27,005 nucleotides of DNA from Botryllus schlosseri. Taxonomy: Eukaryota > Chordata > Ascidiacea > Stolidobranchia > Styelidae. Positions 19,275-27,005 of this stretch are shown piece by piece. The DNA is taken from the NCBI GenBank assembly GCA_000444245.1, contig ATSW01014779.1, positions 1 to 27,005 on the forward strand. The letters are read 5' to 3'. A model generated the notes under the pieces. That model was not told the DNA's origin. It did not search any database and saw only the letters and a program-made list of their open reading frames with translations. The position numbers and the translations under genes are program-made. Positions within the stretch are counted from its first letter, which is position 1. Each line of letters starts with the position of its first letter.

Positions 19275-19408
19275 CCGGTCGCGAAGATGCACCGTAATTT
19301 CAAAAATAGTCACCTCCGATTAACTGCCAAATTATGCGACCCATCGACCACATATACGATTTGAAAGGCGGATCACATGGCGGCCGGATCAAATGGTGAT
19401 CACATCAC

Positions 19409-19686
19409 GTGGCGAGATAGCGTATTAGTGGTACGTTACGTTCCACAGCTGCAACACCAATGGGTTGCGGGTTCGATTCCGACCGCAGTCGACTCCAGAA
19501 TAATTCCTACCTAAGTGTTGGAGGTTCATCTAGGCTCCTCCTCACCTCGTGTGTCTTAAAAAGCCTAGAAGTGGGCCTTACTACAAGTTGGTAAATACGG
19601 AATATTAATAATAAAGAATATTGGCATGGTGTAAATTGAACAATGTGGTCGAAATACCACGAATATCATAAACAACAACAACAACA
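19409..19686 (+). mobile_element. tRNA-derived SINE, copy 2 (full length)
   Basis: Begins GTGGCGAGATAGCG and carries the B box GGTTCGATTCC. The body is shared with copy 1, and the 3' tail is (CAA)n at 19670-19686. Flanks CACATCAC and AACATGAC are compatible with a decayed target duplication. It would be transcribed by RNA polymerase III from its internal boxes and mobilised by a LINE in trans (family knowledge). Confidence 0.77.
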
Positions 19687-19696
19687 TGACTGGTGG

Positions 19697-19790
19697 GACT
19701 CTAGACTAGATAGACCTCCGAAACGTAGGAATTCTGGAGTCGGACTCTAACGCGCAACCCATTGGTGATGCAGCTGTGAAACGTATAGCA
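19697..19790 (-). mobile_element. tRNA-derived SINE, decayed fragment (copy 3)
   Basis: The minus strand shows GCTGCATCACCAATGGGTTG, followed by GTTAGAGTCC in the B-box position, GACTCCAGAATTCCTACG and GGAGGTCTATCTAG. This matches the head and body of copies 1 and 2. Confidence 0.6.
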
Positions 19791-19865
19791 TTACGATGGA
19801 ATTCGTCGGTATTTAAGGTTACGTATTGACAGCGTGAAATATCTGCTCCTTCAGTAACGCCAGGA

Positions 19866-19975
19866 AGTGGTTTGGTCTGTCTTATTGTATCGAAAGTTAC
19901 CTACGAAACCGACTTTCTTGCGAGGATTCGATCCCTCAACAGCAATCCAGCGCACCTGTCAGACCGCCAAACCAC
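19866..19975 (-). repeat. tRNA-like sequence, probably another SINE head
   Basis: The minus strand reads GTGGTTTGGCGGTCTGACAGG with a B-box-like GGATCGAATCC about 40 bases on. No complementary acceptor strand follows, so it is not a functional tRNA. TGGTTTGG also recurs in inverted form at the two ends. Confidence 0.35.
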
Positions 19976-20332
19976 CAATCCATACTGGAAATGCAATGTG
20001 TGCTGGGCAAATAATTTCAACAAATATTATTGAAATCGCACCAATTAACGGTCATTATCGACCGTCACGTACGCCAGAACAGTCACGACTTTTGATGCAA
20101 AAGCTTGAAAATAAACAGCATCAAGTATACGGAATACTTTCCAATTGCGTGTCGTTACATTCTTTGTACCGTTACCTGTCATTTTATGATCTCATTACTC
20201 ACGGTTTACATCGTGGTATCGCGACTGTGCACTGTGCAGTGTGCATGAAGTGTTCATCGGTGACGTTGGTTTTCTTTGCTCATTATAGAGGTGGGTAACT
20301 GATTGACAACTTACCCGAAGGTTGATTACAGC

Positions 20333-20841
20333 TACGGCTGGGCACAATAATTCGAGTACTCGAATCTGAATCGAGTAATAATTTTAATGATTCGAGTCGA
20401 GTAGCAAAAGACGATAGTACTGAAATTATACGCATATTGTCACTGCAAGTTAATTTATCAACGAGAATTACAGTTTCGATACTAATTTTCACTGTTGAAG
20501 CCCTGAAACCTTGATTGGCGGTATCGTAGCATACGAAACATATAGTACAAAGCTACGAAAGTTACTGGGCGTAGCACATTAGCGAAGTCATGATTATCCC
20601 ACAACATTGTCACGAAGTGGAATGAAATCGGTATGGTCGAAAAATACCAAAGTATCATTTATGAGATGGATAACAGGCATTATATTCTTTGTGGTGACAT
20701 AAACGGTACATATTTGAACTTTGACATATTGCATTCTGTTATGACGTCATAAGGAGTGATACTCGATTACTCTACTCGACTCGAAGCATATTTCGTGATT
20801 CAGAATCGAATCACTCAGGTACTCGAATTTACCCAGCCCTA
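20333..20841. mobile_element. hAT-like MITE with perfect 8-bp target duplication
   Basis: Starts TACGGCTGGGCAC and ends TTACCCAGCCCTA, with subterminal TTCGAGTACTCGAAT palindromes at both ends. Flanked by ATTACAGC at 20325-20332 and 20842-20849, a perfect duplication, which suggests a relatively recent insertion. No coding capacity. Confidence 0.85.
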
Positions 20842-21109
20842 ATTACAGCGTTATTTGCGAAGCCAGAAAACTAATACAAAGTTTATAATTTATTGAGTCC
20901 AGTGGTGATTCGGTCCGACTTAAGCCGGAAATATTTTCCGAAGTCAAGTCTTGATTCGGTTCAGTTCGAGCAAGCAAACCAAAACAAGGTCAATTTCAAA
21001 TTGAGAAATAATATAGAAGAGTACCCCAGTGAGTAGTGTAGTGTGGTACGCTATCTTTCTGATTTCTCCCCAATATCTGGCACCATCACTATTAACATGT
21101 CACCGTCAC

Positions 21110-21720
21110 GGCTGTTCAAAAATAGCTTTTTTCCTAAATCTTGCTGGCTACGTGATTAAATCGTTAGGTAGCCTTAAAAAACGACGCACACCAAATTTTA
21201 AGTCATTCCAACCAATAATCGCGGATTTCGTACAGTTTGAAAATTTTGAATTTACACAAATATGCAAAAAAAAATTTTTTCAAATTTTTTGTCAACCCCA
21301 TGAAATTGTTGCGCTGTCTTCAAAGACGATGCAAAACAAATTTGACTCAATTCCAATTCGTAGAAGCGGAGTTATTTGGGTTCTTCGATAATAATTCTTG
21401 GATTATCCACCGATCAAGGATAATCTCCGAATTATCGAAGAAAACCTCAAATAGCTCCGGTTCTACGGGTTGGAATTGAGTCAAAATTGTTTTGCATCGT
21501 CTTTGAAGACAGCACAACAATTTCATGGGGTTGACAGAAGAATTTGAAAAGAAAATTTTTTTGCATCTTTGAGTAAATTCAAAATTTTCAAACTGTACGA
21601 AATCCGCGATTATTGGTCGGAATGAAATAAAATTTGATGTGCGTCGTTTTTTAAGGCTACCTAACGATTTAATCACGTAGCCAGCAAGATGCAGGAAAAA
21701 AAGTTATTTTTGAACAGCCC
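21110..21720. mobile_element. Long foldback element, two 300-bp arms
   Basis: The left arm (21110-21408) and right arm (21418-21720) are inverted copies with few mismatches, separated by about 9 bases. Tips are GGCTGTTCAAAAATA and TATTTTTGAACAGCCC. Each arm contains the same short open frame (IIADFVQFENFEFTQ), read on opposite strands; I regard it as incidental. Outside flanks show no clear duplication. Confidence 0.8.
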
Positions 21721-21934
21721 TACTGCACAGTGCACAAAGTACCCCGACATTACTGGCATATGTGCACAGGGGTCGGGAACCTCTTTCGACCGAGGAGTCA
21801 TATTGGCCCAATATTTTCAATTGTAACTCCAAAGAGCCATACACGTCAATCAATTGTTACCGTACAACGTATTTGTAGCACTATCAGGGATTCGTATAGT
21901 GTGCACCATATTTTTCTGTCCACATGCGTATAGG

Positions 21935-22784
21935 GGTCTGTGGGCATATGTGCATGCGACATTATAGCATGCGACACATGAGCATGTTGGTTAAATTACG
22001 GGTTACGGGTGGGTTAGGGTTGGATTTAGGGTTGGGTTAGGGCAGGGTTGTAATGACTCGAGTCATTACTCGACTCGAATACGATACGAATCGCGATTTT
22101 CTGATGAGTCGAGTTGACTCGAGTAATTTTCTCAAAATACTGAAATGACTCGACTCGACTCGAGTCAATCTGTATATTGACTCGACTTGGACTCGAGTCA
22201 TTGCTCATGACTCGGACCAAGTCATATGGCTCGAGTCTCATCGGCCAAGACCGACATTTCATTGTAATTTCGAAGATTAGTAAAGAAACCACACTGTTGA
22301 TATTTCACCTGTTGGCACTGGTACTTGAAAATGCAGTCAGAAACTGGGAAAAGTATGAAAAATTGGTATATTTTAAATGCGAATCATTTGATATCACCGA
22401 AGAGTTATAAGAAGTGGTCGTAACAAGACTTCAACTCGAAACTGAGCAGTCAACGCAATGACTCGGACTCGAGTCATAATACCATGGCTCGGACTTGACC
22501 CTCTGCTCACTGACTAGGTTTCGGACTTGACTCGGTGGTGATTTAAAAATGACTCGACTTGACTCGAGTCAAATCTATGAAAGTGACATTGACTTGTGAC
22601 TCGGACCCTGGGTTACGGTAAGACGTGTGGTTAGGATATATATATATGGGTTAACTTCAGGATTATGTTTCGGGTTAGGGTTAGTTTTGGGGTTACAAAG
22701 TCACATGCTGAAGTGACGCATGCTAAAGTGTCCCATGCTTAACTGTCGTTTTCAATTGCGTCGCATGCTCATATGTCAGGCAAC
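21935..22784. mobile_element. Nested element with AGCATGCGAC subterminal repeats
   Basis: Flanked by TGCGTATAGG at 21925-21934 and 22785-22794, a perfect 10-bp direct repeat. Inner ends are inverted (GCATATGTGCATGCGAC and GTCGCATGCTCATATG) and carry several inverted copies of a unit like CACTTTAGCATGCGA. It contains TTAGGG-like G-rich tracts and the nested MITE at 22043. Class uncertain. Confidence 0.58.
22043..22610. mobile_element. hAT-like MITE made of GACTCGAGTC repeats
   Basis: Starts CAGGGTTGTAATGACTCGAG and ends TGTGACTCGGACCCTG. Flanked by GGTTAGGG (22035-22042) and GGTTACGG (22611-22618), a 7/8 target duplication. Both ends are dense in the palindrome GACTCGAGTC. No coding content; the ORFs at 22026-22410 are by-products. 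Confidence 0.75.
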
Positions 22785-23751
22785 TGCGTATAGGTGGACC
22801 CAAGCATGGTCACTACAGCAATACAAACCCACTGCAGGTTGTGAATTGTGATACGTCAGTAACGTGAGGTTAGGGGACGTGAGCGAGACAGTGTCTTAGA
22901 TGTCGTCAGGTATGAGTGAAGGAAAATTGTGAAACCTTCAATGATTATTACTGTAATTTTCCATCAATGTTCATGAATGACTAAATTTTGAACATTTTAC
23001 TCCCCAAATCACGGAATTTTCATGTTTATTGTTCGAAAATACAGAGCGAAAGGAGAGATAAGGTAACGCACAGACGGGCCAAGCCTCACCTATGATGGCG
23101 CGAATATAGCTTAGCTTAGAATTTATCATCACTGATATTAATCAAATGTAATTGTCGCGCTGATTCCGAAAATTGATCGATTTCTAAAGTATTCGGTGTA
23201 ACTTAACGTTGCGCTACACACCTACATTTTACGGCGATACTAATAGAAAGCTACTTACCAATCAAGAACATGGATAGCTTTTCCGTTGTTTTTAATTTGA
23301 ATTTGTAATTGTCAATGTCACTTCCAAGGCAGTTTTAGCTCTCGGCGTGGATCAGGAAGACAATGTGTATTTGAAAACTGTGTTGTCCTATAGGCGTCGC
23401 CATGTCTGCTATTCTCTGTGATCAATCAAGGTATCGTGCAATCCAAGATTTCGAGGCGCGCGATGGTGGGTAGATCGAATTCGCGAGTGATGTTACGTGT
23501 TAATCGCCGGCACGACAGCAACTTAAATTTGGGGATTTTGAAAAGAGCGGTACGAGCCCCTAACCCTGCATACCCCACTGTCTTGACATCTCAAAGAATG
23601 ATTATGCAGCCGCGAGAATCATTGTTCTGGCCGTCATGTAAATATACTAATAAGTTGTTGCAATATTGATAAATTATAAGTACAAAATTAAAAATTTCTT
23701 ATGCCCAAAAGAGCAATATATGGCTCGCGGGTCATAGGTTTCCCACCCCTG

Positions 23752-24635
23752 ATACAAGTGTACAGTGTACGTAGACACATGAAATACGTACAGGCGAATT
23801 TGGTGTTACACTGCATTGCACTGATACATTGTTAAAGCACTCTCTGCTAAACGTGAGCGTACCAATCATAACATAGGCCTACCTAGCGGTTGGCACATTT
23901 TAACCACAATATTCCGCAATTGAGATCGGAATATTCACGCGTTGCGTTAATAGTAATAATTGAGGCATAATTAGTTAATTATAATCAAGAATTCAAGTCC
24001 CGTGTCGGGTACAAAGGCGTCATTAAGTTCCTAGTAAATCCCTGTATCCATCAGTATATCTAACTTATTATCTACAAGGAATGTATGAGAAATTTTTTGT
24101 CAACGTCGTGCGTTTCCCAATCGCGGTTTCAACATCTATTTCACGACGAGGCGTCTTCGTTGGTAAACAAACATTCGAGGCATTAACGATGTAGAACTGG
24201 ATAAATTTGCAGTTGAATGATCACATTTCAATTTGCAACCCAAACAATCGGTTGACCAATAACGGAGTTCCCGCTCACATTCTACTAAGTAACGTCATGT
24301 TTTGACGACGGCTTGTCGATAAAGTAAAACACGAAAATTGAAGGATATATACAATTTGAAAATATCACACCCGCATTTACATGGGTGTACCTACACCTTT
24401 ACACAATTCGAGACATTCTTGTGAAGGCTCTCGATGGGATATCTCAGGACATCGTATCTTATATCAATGATCTCTTACCACAACGGGTAACGACAGACAT
24501 AATCAGCCCACAGGGCTCTCTTACACTATTGATGAATAGTATAGTTTCAATATGGCATGCATCGAATAATATTATTCTCAGCAAGTGGCGCAGACAGTTC
24601 TTGGTCTAGATATTCTTTGATATCACGCTCGTTTG
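23752..24635. other. No gene seen
   Basis: A stretch between two hAT-like elements, with short unrecognisable ORFs only. No splice-supported exon or repeat boundary was identified. Confidence 0.3.
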
Positions 24636-24643
24636 AACTAGGC

Positions 24644-25319
24644 CAGGGTGTCAAACTCAAATTGCGTGGCGGGCCGGATTCAAACCTTCAAATCGCTCGC
24701 GGGCCCACCAGTCAACTGATTCCAAAATCATGCCCTATCTTTTCACTTGAGTACTTTATTATCAAGCATGTACAGATAACAGTATATTGCATTGTACCAT
24801 GGATCATAGGGGTGTTATTCTAGCAAGTAGCAACATCTTTATTCGCGAACAATGGCTATTCTGGTTGGTCTGGAGGCCGGACACCTTTTGAGTAAGAAGT
24901 GACACAGCAGTGCAACCACGGATATTTGCATTGTATTTTTCTATAACCAGTAACCACTATATTCGACATGTAAGCTGCTTATAACAGTTTCGCATGTGCG
25001 TTTTTGCTTTTATGAATAACTGCGTTTTTTGTTTCATTTTTCCGTAAAACTCTAAAGTTAGCGTGGACCCCATGCCTTCTCGAAATTGAGTGATAAAGTC
25101 AACTTTTTCCCAGTGGTATCTAGAAAGAAACCGCAACGCAACAGACGAGTGGTAATACATTTGCTGTCTTGGGGCATTATTTAATGGAAGGAATTCCAAC
25201 AAAAAATCTCAACATTTGTTTTCAAATGTGATGGATAATATAAATATATATCAGTCAACTCAGAATTGGTCCGCGGGCCGGATGAAATGGCTTGGCGGGC
25301 CGTATGTTTGACACCCCTG
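24644..25319. mobile_element. hAT-like MITE (TIR CAGGGGTGTCAAACTC type)
   Basis: Starts CAGGGTGTCAAACTC and ends GTTTGACACCCCTG, with the typical GGCGGGCCGGAT blocks just inside both ends. Flanked by AACTAGGC (24636-24643) and AACCGGGC (25320-25327), a 6/8 target duplication. This terminus type is widespread in animal hAT elements. 676 bp, non-coding. Confidence 0.82.
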
Positions 25320-25431
25320 AACCGGGCTATACGTAGAGATGACATGCTCAAGTGACAGTGATGGCGGTCGATTGATGATTAGCAAGTTCGGTACAGTATA
25401 GCTAAGCTATATAGTCTTACCCTTTCCACTG

Positions 25432-25493
25432 TGATGGGTTGCGGGTTTCACTGCGACCATGTGTCACTTAAGAGTCCCTACCCAAGCACTCGA
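25432..25493 (+). mobile_element. Decayed SINE fragment
   Basis: GATGGGTTGCGGGTTTCACT, then GCGACCATG, and CCTACCCAAGCACTCGAG correspond to the B-box and body region of the SINE at 19409-19686, with many substitutions. Confidence 0.45.
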
Positions 25494-25550
25494 GCTTTAT
25501 TCTATATCAATTTATTATTCTCCTCAGGGTGGAATGCGACTGAGTCTCAT

Positions 25551-26046
25551 TATAGATAACTAACCTACGGATAGATACGCAACCCCCGTCGTCACGCTTG
25601 CTTGCCCGGAGGAAATTACTGCTCAGCAATCTGAACGCAACATAATTGCTAATCCCATAGCTGACGACCCGCGAGCTTAAATTCAATAAAGTTGATCTTA
25701 TTTGAAAGCTACTGCCGCAATCGCACAATCGCAGCGATGCAGCACAATGACCGTAACAATGGCCCTTGCGTGGTTGCGATTGTTTAGAACAATGCCGATT
25801 TTCAAACTTCGTGGTGTATTTCAAAGGGTTTCCATTGCCCTGATTAGATTTTATTGTATATTTTCGGAATCAGTCAGTGCAATAGTAGCTTTCAAATAAG
25901 ATCAAATTTATTGAAATTAAGCACGCGGGTCGTCAGCTATGGGATTAGCAATTATGTTGCCTTCAGATTGCTCAGCAGTAATTTCCTCCGGGTAAGCAAG
26001 CGTGACGACGGGGGTTGCGTATCTATCAGTAGGTTAGTTATCTATA
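25551..26046. mobile_element. Foldback element with 160-bp inverted arms
   Basis: Arms 25551-25711 and 25887-26046 are inverted copies: TATAGATAACTAACCTAC on the left, GTAGGTTAGTTATCTATA on the right, with shared blocks such as ACGACGGGGGTTGCGTATCT. The central 175 bp is unrelated. No transposase; terminal duplications are not obvious. Confidence 0.72.
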
Positions 26047-26968
26047 GTCTCATATAATAGACATAGCAAACACCATGCAAATGAAACAGACAACCACGAT
26101 TATTCAAATACGCCTTCTAGCGGATACGTATTTTCCGGGTCCTTCCATTCTGCAAGACCGGAAGTCAGGACAGCACATCGGAGATGAGTATGGATTTAGA
26201 TTAGGATCTGGAAAAAATGATTCGATGATATTTGCCGGATTTGGATCGGATATGGACTTATCACTATTTGGAAAGTCTGATTCGGACTTGGCATGGACTT
26301 GGAATCCGTCTATTTCTGCAGAACACGTGGTAATTTCATAGGGCTCGCAATCAAACACTCGACGCCGTGCGCAGCGAATGAGAAGATCTCAGGATAAAGG
26401 GTAATCAAAATCAGCCAACAATTAGAGGGAAATAGGACGATGTCGGAAACGAGATCCCATCTAGTGTTAACACAGGCGAGCATTTATTTATTCAGTAGCA
26501 GCTGCTTGACTTATGTTTAGAATTAGCACAGCAAGAGGCTCTCCGCTATTTGGACATGACTTCAAACATGATAATCACACATCGAATCTTCTGTCACCGC
26601 AAAACCGTTATTAATCCGATTGAACCTAGGAAACATCATGACATGTAACGCAAACCCGTGACTAATAATTATTTAACCCCTCAGCAGTGTACTGGGATGA
26701 ACTCGCCTACGGCCGTAGATGCCGTTCATTTTAACTTGCGCGTTTGCAAAGACTGCCTCCGCATGAACTCCGCCGTCACATTTTAGGCAAACGGACAAAG
26801 TTTTTCCTAGCATTTAATTTGATACTTGCAAAGTTTGCTACTTGCATACTTTAACGGCGTTAACTTACCGTGACGTTCGGTATGCATGTCGCCACAAGAT
26901 AATGAATGAGTATGACAAGATGATTTTAATAATGTTGAACAGCTTAATTTACCCTGTACCATACTTAC
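26047..26968. other. No gene seen
   Basis: It contains a locally repetitive stretch (26185-26310) with recurring GGATTTGGAT-like words. These keep both strands open for about 85 codons, which explains the paired ORFs there. No exon is supported before the edge exon at 26969. Confidence 0.3.
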
Positions 26969-27005
26969 ACTGTCCGCCTTCAGAACGCCCTTGTCACGTG
27001 ATGAC
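26969..27005 (-). CDS. Possible partial exon running off the right edge
   Basis: A strong minus-strand donor, GACAGT|GTAAGTATGG, lies at 26968. The 37 bases upstream are open (SSRDKGVLKADS in phase 0). That is too short to recognise. It may belong to a further minus-strand gene. Confidence 0.35.

Larger units (their letters stand above)
21767..23751. mobile_element. hAT-like element (TIR CAGGGGTCGGGAACC), enlarged by nested insertions
   Basis: The left end is CAGGGGTCGGGAACCTC, followed by GAGTCATATTGGCC. The right end is ATATGGCTCGCGGGTCA, then GGTTTCCCACCCCTG. These are inverted and match the widespread CAGGGGTCGGxAACC hAT terminus. The interior includes a second element (21935-22784), itself holding a third. 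No transposase reading frame seen. Confidence 0.7.

Noticed and set aside
19261-19480. tRNA-gene-like A and B boxes
   Set aside because: No 3' acceptor strand, and the same body and (CAA)n tail follow in several copies, so this is a SINE family.
19867-20298. 143-codon plus-strand ORF
   Set aside because: It starts within tRNA-like/SINE-type sequence and has no protein motif.
21029-21676. Paired ORFs of 109-120 codons on opposite strands
   Set aside because: They are the same sequence read from the two arms of a foldback element, not two genes.
26075-26358. Overlapping 84-88 codon ORFs on both strands
   Set aside because: Produced by a locally repetitive GGATTTGGAT-like stretch that avoids stops on both strands.

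Overview
The window is AT-rich animal DNA. Genes are split by GT-AG introns, some as short as 50-74 bp, and the space between exons is filled with small non-autonomous DNA transposons (mostly hAT-like) and tRNA-derived SINEs. No bacterial or viral gene organisation is visible. The Mucin2/CILP WxxW domain, the compact introns and the repeat types fit an invertebrate deuterostome. A tunicate is my best guess, but that is inference; no species-diagnostic gene is present.

The main content is one gene on the minus strand (1428-12336), which I assembled exon by exon from splice sites and reading phase. It encodes a secreted modular protein: a signal-peptide exon (12282-12336), then a cysteine-rich module made by an A exon and a B exon (12021-12207, 10557-10717), then a 222-residue Pro/Thr/Gln-rich linker that opens with a furin-type site (9130-9795). 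From there two routes are possible. The short route uses exons A1 and B1 (7918-8110, 7398-7560), ends at a stop, and is followed by AATAAA plus a GU-rich tract (predicted 474 aa). The long route joins the linker directly to A2 (3094-3265), then B2, A3, B3 (with a second furin-type site) and a terminal Mucin2_WxxW domain exon (1428-1729) (predicted 749 aa). Every A exon starts in phase 1 and ends in phase 2. Every B exon with a recognised donor starts in phase 2 and ends in phase 1. Each A+B pair is therefore a symmetric 1-1 cassette that can be duplicated or skipped without breaking frame. I do not recognise the A+B module as a named family.

The long intron between the linker and A2, and the upstream half of the window, are mostly repeats. 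There are hAT-like MITEs at 5566-5866, 6087-6586, 8184-8981 (with another nested at 8529-8969), 17908-19010, 20333-20841, 21767-23751 (with two further levels of nesting) and 24644-25319. A possible larger element carries subterminal repeat clusters at 4806-4966 and 6712-6884. Two long inverted-repeat (foldback) elements lie at 21110-21720 and 25551-26046. A tRNA-derived SINE family has copies near 17.4, 19.1, 19.5 and 19.7 kb, and decayed sequence near 25.4 kb.

A second minus-strand gene may occupy about 14.0-16.2 kb (candidate exons 13978-14159 and 16013-16172), and an exon may run off the right edge (26969-27005). Both are weakly supported. The remaining stretches (1-1427, 12.4-13.9 kb, 14.2-16.0 kb, 16.2-17.4 kb, 23.8-24.6 kb, 26.0-26.9 kb) hold nothing I can call.
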